Translations under genes and position numbers: made by a program
Notes under the pieces: generated by a model
Told to the model about the DNA's origin: nothing
The model's input: only the letters and a program-made list of their open reading frames with translations
The model's database searches: none
Shown here: positions 1 to 12,023 of the stretch, piece by piece
Numbering within the stretch: the first letter of the stretch is position 1
How the letters are laid out: each line of letters begins with the position of its first letter
From: Linyphia triangularis
Lineage: Eukaryota > Arthropoda > Arachnida > Araneae > Linyphiidae
DNA length: 64,000 nucleotides
Direction of reading: 5' to 3'
NCBI GenBank assembly: GCA_963978545.1
Contig: OZ021732.1
Coordinates: 26,236,688 to 26,300,687, forward strand

Positions 1-1386
1 AAAAACTAAATTTAAGAGAACCCATTACCCAAAAACATTTTTTTTTTCAAAAAAAAAATAAAAAAATAATAATAAACAAAATATTGAAATTGATGAAAAA
101 AATTAAGTTTTAATCTCGTAGAATCTAGCCTTGTTTTTAAAATTAACGAAAAGTAAATTTTCTGACATTTCTAGATTTGCTAAATTTTCTGATGCAATAC
201 AGGAAAATGTAGTCATGCACAGTTTCTAAAATTCATTATGAATGAAAATAACTTATTGATTTTACAAAATTGAAGAAATACACATTTGATAAATTGATGG
301 AAAAATTTACCTTAAGAGGAAGTGAAAGGTCTACCGAAATCTATGCAATTTTAAGGGATAATTGAACGATTCTCCTGACTAATTTTCAACATTTTTGCTG
401 GCGATTTTTTGCATTATGCAATCTAAAAGGTTTTCTACAACTTTAGAATATTATATTTTGATTTTACTTAGACAGTTTTTTTAGAAAAGTAATTAAAAAA
501 TGACCAAAGTTTACTAGATATTTAAAAATATATATATAAGAGAAATTAACTAAATTCTATTATATATAAACTTGAAATACTATTTTGTTTGGAACAAAAA
601 ATATCTCAAAAACTTTATTTGGAACCAAGAAATAACAAAATAATTCAAGAGAGATATTTCATTGATTGCCGGTTTATTCCGAAGATATTTCGCTTTGGAC
701 AAAGCGCCATCTACATTTCTTCCCTTTCAGAGGGGAAATTCGACCAGTTAATTATAGAGCACTTCCCTTCAGTCACCATTGAATAGGGACCCCTCGCTAT
801 TATAGGAATGGTCCCCGTTTACGGTTAGCATCCCCGTCCCCCCAAAAGAAACTCTCCAAAAACTGTTCTTCCTCTACAATTTCAACTGTGGAGTGTTTTG
901 GATTCTTTCAGTAATTTTGCAGCTATTTACTTCACAGCGTTTTAAATCTAATGTCAGTGTTTGTTATTGGAATTGACTCTTTATTTGTTCCTGAATTATT
1001 TTTTATTTTTCAAAACCTATTTAAAATTTTACTTAGCAGGAAGTTCTTTTGCCTGTAAATTTTGCAATTAAGAGGGAGGGGAAGTAAGAAGTCAAATATT
1101 TTCCATCATTTTCTTTGAACATTTAAACAAAAGTATAATAAGACACTTATATCACTGCTTATATACTGTCATATTTTTGATAGGCTGTCATCAGTTACTT
1201 TCATTTCATACCGAACAGAATGTTATTTTATTGATTTTTTCATATATATTTCAGGCGTCGAAATAATTTTATGTGCTCCGCCCCTGACATACGAAACAAT
1301 CGATTTATATAAGGAATGCAAGGAAAAATTTAATTTAATAACCATATTTACATACCTACCAACTGTTACGGATTAGCCGTAAATAT
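1..1386. other. Intergenic AT-rich DNA, no gene seen
   Basis: No coding region with protein-like composition is visible. The longest open frame (589-786) encodes 65 residues with no recognisable motif and is treated as chance. The stretch around 780-850 is locally GC-richer and may be an old repeat remnant, but no termini are visible. Confidence 0.6.
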
Positions 1387-1580
1387 ATGGTTTTCGACCA
1401 TTTTTGTATGATTGTACGAATAGCTCTAAATTATCCGAATTTCGCTTTTTTAGGGGCGCAGCCAGCGGGAGGGGGGGGGGGGAGTGTCAGAACCTACTCT
1501 GGTGGCACTCCTAAAAGAAGCGAAGTTCCGATAATTTAGTGAGCTACTCATACAACCTTACAAAAATAGTCGAAAACCAT
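1387..1580. repeat. Imperfect palindrome with about 70-bp arms around a G-run
   Basis: The left arm starts with atggttttcgaccatttttg and the right arm ends with the near-exact reverse complement, closing on gtcgaaaaccat. The arms pair through the tagctctaaattatc / gataatttagtgagcta region and the gcgaa / ttcgc segment. The loop contains a pure G run near 1471-1483. A second G run of about 15 lies just outside at 1588-1602. It looks like a small foldback or MITE-like element. No target duplication could be fixed. Confidence 0.75.
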
Positions 1581-2105
1581 ACAGAGGTGGGGGGGGGGGG
1601 GGGAGTATCTGAAACCCCTCACTAGGACCCTAAAATCCCCATATTTTCTGATGTATGACTAACAATCACATAATAATCGTAAATAATTTCAAAAAATAAT
1701 ACGTTTCTAATTTACCATCATTCAGATTGCATAATCACACTAAAGTAGCTATAAGGTCCTAAATCTTTGAAACAACGTATTTGTAAATATCATAACACCA
1801 AAAATCGTTATACAACAGTTTTGATCTACTTAGGTCTAACATAAACTGGAAAGAAAATAAAAAGGTTTGTTTTCTAAGTGTTATAATCAGGGATGAGTTT
1901 GGTAAAAAATCAAAAAGCTGAAAACAAAACTCCAAACGTTTTATGAGTAAAACACATTTTAAGCTATACTTAAAAAAATTATGGTTTTCCATGTGTGTTT
2001 ATAACACTGCACCTTCTCTGTTTGTCCGTGAGAAAAATGGTTCAAAATAGAGGCACCTAGATGTAGGGATACACTTTGTGCTGACATCAGGCATGGTAAA
2101 GCTTC

Positions 2106-2137
<32 letters not shown>

Positions 2138-2469
2138 TTTTAAAGCGATGCAATCCGGCAAAAACTTAAAATGTTCAACAAGTCAAACAACTTTAAGCAA
2201 CTATACCATATTGATAAACAGGCCGAATATAATTAAACCTAGTTTTCTAAATTTGTAAGCAACATTTTAAGTACTAAAATCTTTATATTTAAATTTTTAT
2301 TCCTACCGTTCAGCTTGTTCAATAAAATAAAAAGCAACAAACAATTGTACATACAATTGCAGTTAAAATAACAACTTTAAACACAGCTTCTTTAGAAATT
2401 TTTTAATTGGGACTAATTTTCAGAATATTTTTATATCATTTTTATACAAAATGATATAAAAATTTTAGT
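1581..2469. other. Intergenic DNA with G-run and long A-run
   Basis: Contains a G homopolymer at about 1588-1602 and an uninterrupted A run at about 2106-2133. No gene is supported. Minus-strand open frames across the A run are low-complexity artefacts. Confidence 0.6.
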
Positions 2470-3195
2470 ATAGATTCACATGAAACGGCGAAATCGATCC
2501 TTAAACAGGCACTAATCACGGATATAGCGGCTATCGCATTTACGGAAGACTAGGCGAATGGCTACAAAACGGTGTTTAAAATCTCGGTAATAGCCGTTAT
2601 TGTATCAGAGTAAACCTCGGCGAAAATGACCATCACTCTAACGAAAGCAATAGCGTTTGCAATACCGGCGAAAATCTAAATATCAGCCGAAATGAAAATC
2701 GCAACAACGTGAGTATCGGCGATAGTGTCCACGATATCTGCACAAATTTCGGTAATATCGACATTTTCTTGGTAATATCGGATGTTATCAAAGTACGGCA
2801 TTCTACGAAAAAACAACTCTTACGCCAATTGAAATATCAAAGTTAGAACCTAATATACCAGAGCAACTATCAACAATAACGCTATTGTATGGATGGAACA
2901 CTCGACGAAAATTACCATCACAAAATCTCGGCGATAGCGCAATTCTTCATGGTAATACCAACATTCTTTCGGTAACAGCGATGCTAATTTTAGATTTTAC
3001 AACAGGGTAGCGCACTCAACGAAAATGACCATCACATAACGTATATCAGCGTTAGCGCCGAAGATACCGGAACAATTCTCAGCAAAAATGGTCACCACAG
3101 CAACCTAAATCAAAGCGATAACGCATGTCCTAGCCACACAAATCTCGGCAGTAGCGGACATTACATCAGCGTAAAGCTTAACGAAAACAAGTAAC
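2470..3195. repeat. Degenerate short-motif repeat field
   Basis: This block is GC-richer than its surroundings and is built from recurring variants of aatctcggygatagcg and cgaaaatgaccatcac. The second motif or close variants appear near 2622, 2907, 3018, 3084 and 3179. Spacing is irregular, so this is a degenerate minisatellite or a decayed dispersed repeat rather than a clean tandem array. A related piece lies at 44,930-44,995 inside GAK intron 21. No coding potential is seen. Confidence 0.65.
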
Positions 3196-4305
3196 ACATA
3201 CTAATGTAAATAAACAATAGTTCCGTGGATGTCAGACTTCGAAGCAAGAGCATTATTAGTATACGTTAATCGCGTGAAATCGTAAGAAGGAATTTACATT
3301 TTGACCAGAGAAAAAAAATGACACAAAAGGTTCAAATCTCGAAGCAGTTGGAAGTATACAAAATGCGAGTTTGAGTGCCAATCTGAATAAAATAATGAAT
3401 GCATTTCAGTGGATTTTTGTACTGTATCTGGAATACAGCAGGAATGTGTTGCGACCCCTGAGCGATAAGTTGCCCGATCTTTCGGAAGTGAAACTTCTTC
3501 GAGGTTCAGCCTTAGAAAAAAAGTTATTTTTCCGTGGGATAGAAAAATCGGGAAAACACGGATTTTTTTCAGGAATTAGAAAAGCGGAACTTTCATTGAA
3601 AAAGCGGAATTCTTCTTTTTCTAAAAAATTTAAAAAGCGGAATACCGCCACATGGCGGAAGAAACTCATCCCTGTATAATAGTGTTTCAATGCTACATTG
3701 TCTTTATATTTCAAGTGGCATACATATCTGATAAAATCAGTCTGATATGATATTGGTACTTATCTGTTCTCCTAAAAATATTACTCTTTCGCCAATTGAA
3801 TATAAACAAAACAAAAATTCAGATTACTCTATAATCTAGACAGACAAAATGGATAAAACAGGATATATATAAAATAAAGTCCCCCGTTGGGGTATTTTGT
3901 ATAACTCGAATACTGGACTATTTTGCAATATAGGTAGCATATTACGAAACTGCAATAATATTGCAACTTGTGACAAATATGGGTTGAGAAAGTTCTACAT
4001 AGATTCCCCTCCCCCCCTTCTTTTATAGAGAAATACAGGTTGAACTAATTGCTTGACTGAAAACTCCCAAAGAAATAATTTAAACGCGCCCCTGCTTCTT
4101 TTAAGGGAGACAAGTGTTCGAGCATGTTCATTCCGAATTGCGGAGGACTTTTTGATTTGAATTGGTTTAGTTGGGTAGAGTAATAATTTTACAGCTATAC
4201 ACGCTCCATAACATTTAAAAAATAAAGTAATAATCACCTCATTCAAAATTCCATTGTTTGGTGTTGTACGAGCTTTTGGTTGTTGAAATTGAGGGTCTGC
4301 AAAGC
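3196..4305. other. Intergenic DNA, no gene seen
   Basis: Open frames on both strands at 3,371-3,714 overlap antiparallel and come from a simple repetition of gcggaa with A-rich spacers, so neither is called. A C-rich run sits near 4,010. Nothing else is recognised. Confidence 0.6.
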
Positions 4306-4343
4306 AAAGGGGTTCAAGTGACTTTTCTTAACTTTTGAGGAAA
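4300..4343. repeat. Left arm of an older inverted repeat, split by a Tc1-like element
   Basis: The segment containing ttcaagtgacttttcttaac and the following ttttgagg is the reverse complement of the segment near 6,010-6,053. The Tc1-like element lies between the two arms, so it appears to have inserted into an older palindromic or MITE-like repeat. Confidence 0.65.
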
Positions 4344-4345
4344 TA

Positions 4346-5887
4346 CAGTGCGACTCATAATTAAAAGGACAATCATAGTTTCTCCCAAAATAGCAACAAA
4401 AGAACTTCGAATGGGCAACACGAAAATGATAAGATAACTTATTGTAATTGCAACACTTTTAGCATACTTTTCAGCAAAACACATAAATAAATTATTCTGA
4501 TATTTAAACAGTTCTATATTTTTGTCATTTTGTATTGGCTCATAATTGTAAGGACAGCTGATATATTTTGCCACAGCTACCCTGAGGGTTAAATTGTAGG
4601 TTAATAATGATTTTATTACACTGTGGGTCGGAGATTGTTCTTCGTTCAGAACCATTTTTGACCTGACTTGTTTTAGAATGCCTTGTGGAAAAAACTTACT
4701 GAAATTCCAAATATACAGAATTTCTTGAAAGTAGTAAGTCTAAAGATATATTAGTAAAGTTATTGAAAGATCGAAAGGTTCTATTAAAAATGTATCAAAA
4801 GAGGAATTAATGGTTCAGGACAATGGTTCGAACAAGAGCGAAACCCAAGTTGTTTCAAAGGGATCGGAGACGAATCGTCCGCATGGCTGCCCCCGAAAAA
4901 CATGCTTGCTCGCCGAAATGCCGATGATTTGAGTAAGAAAGTTTCAAAGACAACTGTTTCGAGGGTTTTGAATAAATGCAATAAAGTGAAATACATAAAA
5001 ATGTATAAAAAAAAACTATACTTGATGAAACGACATCATCAGCTTTTGCGAAGAGATGCTGTATTAAGATGGATGAAAGAAAATGTGAAATGATAAAATT
5101 TCCTATTTTCTGATAAAAACGGTTCAATTTGGTTGGCCCTGACGGTCCAAAATAGTATTGGCACAATTTAAGGCCCGAGAAAACTTTCATATGGAGCAGG
5201 CGTTTTCAGAGTATGTCTTTAATGTTTTGAGGTACTATTTTTTCAAGTGGAAAGACAGTTTTAAGTATCTGTTACTACAACTATGAACACACAGAAGTAT
5301 CTTGAAATCCTACACATACAATTTTTAGCATATGTTTACATATGGGTGGGGAAAACTTCCTATTTCAACAAGATGGTGCATTATGCCTCACTTCTAATGC
5401 TTAAAAAATGATTTGAAGAAATAAACATCGAGCACTTAACATGACCTGCGTATTCTCCAGATTTATATATTATAGAAAACGTTTAGGGATATCTGGCAAG
5501 AAAGGTTTATGTAAACGGAAAGAAAAATTACTCATTGGCAGAGCTTGAAGAGAAAGTTTACGATGTATGAAGTGAACTCGACTCTAATTACTTTGAATGA
5601 ACTGGTCAGCTATATTCCAGAAAGAATGACTAACTATCTAGAAAGAAAAGACATGCCAAAGAAATATTGATTTCACGAATAATTTTCATTTTTCCCGAAA
5701 AACTAAACTGTCCTTATACTTATCCACATGCTAAAAAATCTTATTTTTCGTGTTATTTTATTTCATTCCAAAGACAAGTTTCTGATTTCCATTTTAAACA
5801 ATATATATATTGTTAAGTTCATCTCTTCTATTTAGCTTTATTACAAAAATAAAATACCCGCTGTCCTTATAATTATGAGTCGCAGAG
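4346..5887 (+). mobile_element. Degenerate Tc1-family DNA transposon
   Basis: About 1.54 kb, the usual size for Tc1 elements. The left terminus begins cagtgcgactcataattaaa and the right terminus is the inverted counterpart ending gagtcgcagag. TA lies immediately outside both ends (4344-4345 and 5888-5889), as expected for Tc1/mariner target duplication. Internal copies of the ctcataattgtaaggacag motif near 4540-4558 and its counterpart near 5705 give the IR/DR arrangement known in this superfamily. The transposase inside is broken (separate entry), so the copy is inactive. Confidence 0.88.
4815..5669 (+). pseudogene. Broken Tc1-like transposase
   Basis: Family landmarks are readable in order but in different frames and with in-frame stops. 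A helix-turn-helix-like piece (SKTTVSRVLNKCNK, about 4936-4983) comes first, then a KRHHQLLRRDAVLRWMKEN stretch (about 5029-5085). Next come FSDK/GPDG-like catalytic-core remnants (5105-5160) and a QQDGA-like second aspartate region (about 5370). The C-terminal SPDLYIIENVWGYLARKVYV-type segment (about 5455-5515) ends with LAELEEKVYD (about 5540). Multiple frameshifts and stop codons mean no functional enzyme. Confidence 0.82.
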
Positions 5888-6060
5888 TACACTATAAAGT
5901 TTCTTATTACATTAATATTCTATGAAAATTATTTTCTGTTCAAATACTAAACTCTAGAATAAAGATATCAATTTCATAGAATTAAATATAAATAAGATAC
6001 TTTAAAGTGCATATTCTCAAAACTTAAGAAAAGTCACTTAGACCCCTTTCCTTCCCAATC
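5888..6060. repeat. Right part of the older inverted repeat outside the Tc1 element
   Basis: Contains the right arm (about 6,010-6,053), reading ctcaaaacttaagaaaagtc followed by acttagacccctttcc. This is the reverse complement of the arm at 4,300-4,343. The 120 bases between the Tc1 end and this arm are AT-rich interior of the older repeat. Confidence 0.6.
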
Positions 6061-9000
6061 CTTCAATTAAATTAACCACACAACTTTTTCCATTATTTTT
6101 GGTCTTTTCTTAAAGATTCTACAATTTCATTCAAGGCTCTTTATTTTCTTGCGCCAGAATTATATTATAAAGGATTTAACTTATTTTCTTTAAATTCGCA
6201 CAGTTCGTTTTGTAGTCATTTCATGAAATAGACAATGTGATGAGACTAGTTTTGACCAGTATGATATGCGTTTTTTAATGCATAAATAATTATTCAAAAT
6301 TTGGTAGGGTTTAACATTAGAAACATAACAATCAAATACATCAAGTTCAATTGAGTTTCTCAAATAGGAAAGAGTGTGTTTATGGTTCCTCAATGTCGTA
6401 TAAGTTACTCTGGTAAAAAAAAATCTGAATCTAAAGTATTTAAATGGAAGAATACGGGAGTACGTTAGTTCCAAATTGTAAAAATTTACATTAAATGCAT
6501 GCATCAGGAGCTATTAATATAGGAAATAACGTCTAACAATGCAACAAAACATAAGTTGTTATATACAATTATATATTATTATTTCTTCATTTATACTTTA
6601 TGATGAATGCAAACTTTATCATAAGTTCTAAAATTTCTAGTTTATTATTATTTTATAAATGTAATAATCCTTTATAAATTCTCAAACTTTTTTTATTTAG
6701 CCTCTCTAATTGGCAATTTTCTTGGATACCTTGGATTTATTAACTCCCGAAGAATGCATTCTAAGTAAAACTTCCTCAATTTTGGAACTAATGCATTCCA
6801 AAATTCCGCGTTCCGTTTGATTCGAACTACTTTTATATCATTTGGACACCACACAACAAAATTGCACCATTTTCTGTGTGATGTTCAACTGTCCTTGAAC
6901 CTGAACCGCCTTGGAGGTGCAAGGAAGTGCACTTGCACACCCCTAGACTCAAAATAATGTAGAAAAAGTGGTATGATTCACTGGAAATATAAGTATGGTA
7001 TAGGCTTTAGAATTTTCAATGATAAGAAATGTAATACAAAACTATTTATTCAAATTTTATTAATATAGCCAATTGAAAAACCAAGATTAAAACAATGAAT
7101 TTCTCCCCTTGCACCCCATTGGATGCCATGTGATGGACCCTTCTGAAAATAATTCTACCAGCTTTCACAACTTCATTAGTTGAATAATTTGTTTTCAAGA
7201 GACACATGACAATCTTTTTTGCTGTATTATTTTTATTCGAGTAAAATAAGATATTGTCAATGGACGTTTTTGGTTGAATAATCAAATCGTTTCTCAAAAC
7301 ACGATGTGGTGTAAGAAACGACTCTTGCTATTGAGAACAACTACAAATATGTGTTACGTTATACAGAGCTTTAGGTTTGTAAAACACACCCAGTTAATTT
7401 CTTTTAAATAGGAATCTCCTTATCACACCCAGGAGAAAATATTTTCTTTTAAATTAAATATGTACCAACAATTTTTTTAAATTTTCTTGAGTAAATAGAC
7501 TTGCTAAAAAAAAAAAAAAAATACTAATTGAAAGTATGAAATATTTGAAAAATAAGTACTTGCTTTTTATCCAAAATAATTGAGGATTGCTAGCTTCACA
7601 TACTTATATATATTAAAAAAGCGTTTGAAAAACAACTACTGATTAAAGTTTTAAAAAAAATATTTGTTATTATTTCGAGAAAAGTCTAAGCGATCTTCGG
7701 TGAATCAGGTTAGTGATCAAGCCAAGCCGTATTAAAAGTTTGATTTTAAAATGCAAGTGGTTGTCTGTCTCAAAGTTGAAACACGTGCTTTTAGAGCTTT
7801 TATAAACATGTAATTTAATTGAAAAATAAGTAAATTTTACTTTTTTCTTATCATAATGTTTCAACTTTAAGACATCAATATAATTTCATTACGTTGAGTA
7901 AAAGAGGAATATCCAAAATCTTTCGACCGGCTTTAGTCAGTCATTACCATCGCTAAAGTTCACACGGTTCCGTGATCATTTCTGGGGGAAACCGACCCTC
8001 GTGAATATTAAATCATATAAAAGGTTCTTCAAATAATAAAAAATGCCCTTCCTCTGATTGGTTTAGAAGAATGAAAAAAGAATGATCAAAATTCATCGAA
8101 CCGTCTTAAGAGTAGCTATAAATATCTTAAAAATGAACATAAATAATAGCATTATGTGTATATTAATACATTAATAAAATACACACCTGCCACATTGATT
8201 CACATCAATTAGTAGAAAACAAAATACCGAACAAGGAACAACCTTTTTTTGCAAGACAAAGAGGCTGGTAATTTTTAAACAGCACACATTTCTTATAGTC
8301 CTCCAATTTGAATCCCGAAAAAAAAAGCATATTTTATGTCAATATTTCATGTTATTGTGATAAAAGTTTCACAAACGTAACGCTTCAGTAAAATTAAGGT
8401 CATTCGAAATGTCGCCAAATATACATCCATCTAAACAATTCTGACAAAAGATTTATTTTTATTACAGATTGCTTTGTATGTATTTTTTAATTTGAGTCTC
8501 GTGTAAAATCGAAATTTTGTCATTGCATCATTTTCATTTCGTGATTTTTAAGTTAAATTACCGTTTCTTTCATATTATCTAGTCCAACCATTATCTTATA
8601 TATTTTTGGCATTGGATTTAAAATGGATCTGTGGTCGGCTAAAAGAGATCAGGAAACCTGGTCCCCTCCTTCTTTTTCTAAGAACTGAAGGAAATGTTTA
8701 GGGGGCCTTTTAGGGGTGTATTGATGGACAATTTGCCCTCCACTGGACATGTGAACCCCTGTTAAGAGGGGTGGGAAAGGAAGATAACATCTCACACGAC
8801 CCCCTTTGCCACCCCTAAGAAAGATAAGGGGAAAGTTTCCCTTACTGATGGATTTTCCCCATTAATTAATCCCTCACTCAATCAGCTCGCACTGCCATCT
8901 ATTGGATTACTTTCAAGAATTTTTCTGCTTTGATAGTCTGTTAAATAACTTGTAACAAAATTTAATTTGTAAATATATAATTACCTTTGTTGAAGAATAC

Positions 9001-9200
9001 GGATTTCTATTCTTTTGTAAAATTTCAGTAAAATTATCAACAGATGCTCCCTCAGTCATTCTTTTTGTAGATCTATGAGCAACATAAAATATTATTTTAA
9101 AATATCATTGAGTATATTGTATAAGTAACACAAAATTTTTGCAAAAGAAAAAAGAGAACAATTAAAATATAAGCACAATAATGAATTGCATTTTGTAAGA
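6061..9200. other. Intergenic AT-rich DNA, no gene seen
   Basis: No recognisable protein, RNA gene or complete repeat. Short minus-strand open frames near 6,190-6,504, 7,046-7,297 and 7,670-7,864 lack motifs and have AT-driven composition. A GC-richer patch at about 8,630-8,860 with several runs of G or C may be an old repeat but has no visible termini. An A-run lies at about 7,505-7,520. Confidence 0.55.
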
Positions 9201-9204
9201 TACA

Positions 9205-9540
9205 ATCAGATCTCATCCTAGCCGTTTTTCAAGGGGAGGCGTGCCTGTCCTCTTTCTTTAAAAATAGGGCTCTTCTTGCCCTATTTCATTGAAAATAGCG
9301 CCCTTCATGCCTTTTTTTTAAAAAGTGCCATTCCGCATGAATTCGTAAAACTTTTGTTTATTCCCCAAAACAGTAAGCAATATGTGGATCAACCCTAGTG
9401 AGATCACATGTTACATAAGCATATTCGCGTTCAAATAAGCAACACAGACCAGGAACTGAAATCATTGAATGGATGCCGATATAACGAACGTCATTAGTTG
9501 GTAGATTGTAAGGGTCGTCTTAAAATTTCCCAAGTGCTAG
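9205..9540 (+). repeat. Dispersed repeat, family shared with 30.9-31.4 kb and 40.8-42.2 kb
   Basis: Shares an ordered series of diverged matches with 31,055-31,330. These include ctagccgtttttcaagg versus ctagccatttttcaaag, a caatatgtggatca versus caatatgcagatca segment, acagaccag, and tcattgaatgg followed by gatgcc. The family appears in inverse orientation at 40.8-42.2 kb. Class undetermined; no coding capacity seen. Confidence 0.65.
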
Positions 9541-9544
9541 TTAA

Positions 9545-10330
9545 TTAGCATGGATGACCATTTCGTACGTACTTTGATTATGCGTATTTCGCCAGATTTT
9601 TACTAAGTCAGAACAGAGAAGAAAGGGATTTGAAAGGGTTGATTATGTAAGTTAAAGGTGTACAATCATCAAATGTTTACACTAAGCATTTAAAAAGAAT
9701 ATTTTTGTTCTTCTGGATATGCCTTCTCATTAAATTTAGGGGAATGTTGTTTTTTTTTATAACTTACCTGTTGACAATTTGTTTTTAAACGGGAACTTTA
9801 CATTTAAAATTAAATATCGCAGGAATGTATTAAAAATCCTGGATTATTTTCGATTTTCTTAAAATTTTTAGTATAGCTTTGATAGTAGCATCATACGTTT
9901 GATGAAAAATCGCCGTTTTGACACAGAATTTAGACACCGAATTGGAAAATAAAAAAATGCTCAAATTTTAAAGCACAGACTAAGTACTTTAGTCAGAATA
10001 CTCCATATGATATCCCACAACAAATATTGCTAATTTTGGGGAAACACTATTTCCTTTTTGGAAAGCTTAAAAAGCAAAGTAATTTACTAAAATTTTAGTA
10101 AATTTTGCAAGGGGAGGGGTGGGATGTAAAAAGTTCTTAACAATCATTACATCAAAACTCCTTAATTATTATATCAATTTTACAGTATTATAAATTGATA
10201 TTTTTATAAAAAATGAATATTTGATGAAAATTTTACTGAGTAGATTTTTTTTTTAAATAAGTTTCTCATTCCAGCAGAAGTAGGACTGTAGTATTTTCAT
10301 ATCATTTGAGTTTTTGATTTGCAGCCTTTT
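9545..10330 (+). repeat. Diverged copy of a repeat also at 15.68-16.39 kb
   Basis: Matches the 15.7 kb segment in order: an actaagcattt/aaaagaatat block, a tcacaggaatg-like block followed by ttaaaa/atcaaaatc, ttagtcagaatactcc, gcagtattataaattgatat, and a final attccagcagaa block. Divergence and indels are substantial, so both are old copies. Class unknown. Confidence 0.6.
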
Positions 10331-11320
10331 TTTTAAGCATTACTAATTTGTTTAAAAAAAATCAATAATTTAAAACTTTATTGTGATAGAAAAGTGAAAC
10401 AATACAGAAATTATGGCAGAAAATCAAATTCATATTTTTGCAATTGCCATAAATGTGCCCTCAGAAACAGGAGTAGTCCTTTTTTGGAAAATAGCACCCT
10501 GCTCTTTTCATTTCTAGGATGAACTTAGATATAATAATTCCCGACGTTCTTCTAAAATGGTCAAGATGTTATAAAATGATAGATTTTGAAAGCTTTGCCC
10601 TTTTACTTAGTGCTGAAAAATTATTTAAATTTATTAAGATTAGAAAACTTTGTTCCTAGAATTATCTGGTAAATAATTACTTAATATTGTAACTATTGTC
10701 AGATTATGATTAAATACTTCTATATTTGATGCACATAAAATACAGAAATCTAAGCTAAAATTACTTTTAATAGATATTGTAAAATGAGCCACAAATGTCA
10801 TATCCACTGCACATGCTATTTGAAAAGAGCTGGCAAAAGCTGAATTGTCACTACAATGATACTATTTACAGACCCCTTAACTTACTTACCTCTATAACTT
10901 TATAAGTTAAATTATTACTAAGTTTTCTTTAGTAGATAACCCATAACTTTCATGTTCACTAAAACTCCAACTGCACTTTTTTTTATTGCCACATACATAA
11001 AGTTATCTTTTAATATGAATGCAGCATAAGAAAGAGGATTTCACAGTGACAGATCCCCATACACATATACTATGCTTTTTATTTAATGTAATCCTTTTTT
11101 AAATTCCCATGGTTACTTTTAAGTCTACAGTACAATCATGATTTGGCAGCAAGTGAAAAGAACTAGAATTTTCCAACACTATTTCCTCAATATATTGTAA
11201 CAAGTGTTTGGGAGTAACTGTTCAATGTTCAACAATACTAAGGCCAAAAATTAAAAAAAAAGGTTTCCTGTAACATGAGCAAAAATATTAGGGTAGGTAG
11301 GAAAAAAGTTTTTTTATCAT
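10331..11320. other. Intergenic AT-rich DNA, no gene seen
   Basis: No coding signal on either strand. A fragment at about 10,450-10,510 resembles the lower-complexity part of the 9.2 kb repeat family, but the match is too short to call. Confidence 0.55.
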
Positions 11321-11322
11321 TA

Positions 11323-12021
11323 CAGGGTGGTCATAAAGAAACTTTGCCGATATATGGACCTCTAGTGGTCATTCCGTTCCAACAGATCGAAATAAGATTT
11401 TCAGATGTATGAGCTCGAGATTATTTGAATGGCGCTCACGGTTACAATTACAGAAACTTTCAAATGGCAACACCTACATTTTCCTATCGCAAAATGCTCA
11501 GCGCCTGCGAAAATCTTAAAGAGCGCTGGAGCGATAGTACATGTATCGCAAATAAACGGACGCATTATAACGTACTAAAAAAAAGCTCCAAAAGAAACAT
11601 GATCGAGGCACACAGAGACTACTCACTAGATATTCGGTGTAGAAAACAATAATATTGCCTGTGATGGCACCCATGTGAACTTTAGCCTCTGTCACCTTGC
11701 GCCCCAATCTTGTTTTTGTAGGCCGTTTGCAGAGCTGCTTTTTGTACGGGCATAATGCGACCGTTTTTTGTGATACACATACCATCCCAATGCTTTTAAG
11801 GGCTTTCGCATATGCTGAGAATTTTGCGACGGGAAAAAGCAGGTGTTCCCATCTGAAATATTTCGAGTTTCTTTCTATAACCATAACCGTGAGAGCAATT
11901 TTGTTGCTATTCACAGAGCTCATACCTATGAATAACTATACCTGAAATCTCATCACGATCTGTCGAACGGAACGGAAGCTAGAGGTCCATATATCAGTAA
12001 AGTTTCTTTATGACCACCCTG
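11323..12021. mobile_element. Foldback-type DNA transposon with long imperfect arms
   Basis: Both ends read cagggtggtcataaagaaac in inverted orientation, followed by a shared ggacctcta-containing segment. TA lies outside each end (11,321-11,322 and 12,022-12,023), pointing to Tc1/mariner-type integration. Similarity between the two halves continues far inside: the arm from 11,323 to about 11,600 pairs imperfectly with about 11,720-12,021, so most of the 699-bp element is one hairpin. Overlapping open frames on both strands (11,425-11,652 plus; 11,516-11,923 minus) are by-products of the palindrome and resemble no transposase I know. Confidence 0.85.
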
Positions 12022-12023
12022 TA

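Noticed and set aside
589..786. 65-codon plus-strand frame
   Set aside because: No recognisable motif, no neighbouring exons, AT-driven composition.
3371..3714. Overlapping 102-codon open frames on both strands
   Set aside because: Mirror frames created by repeated gcggaa and A-rich words; no motif and no splice context.
11425..11945. Three open frames, up to 135 codons, on both strands
   Set aside because: They lie inside the palindromic foldback element and are by-products of its symmetry; no transposase motif.
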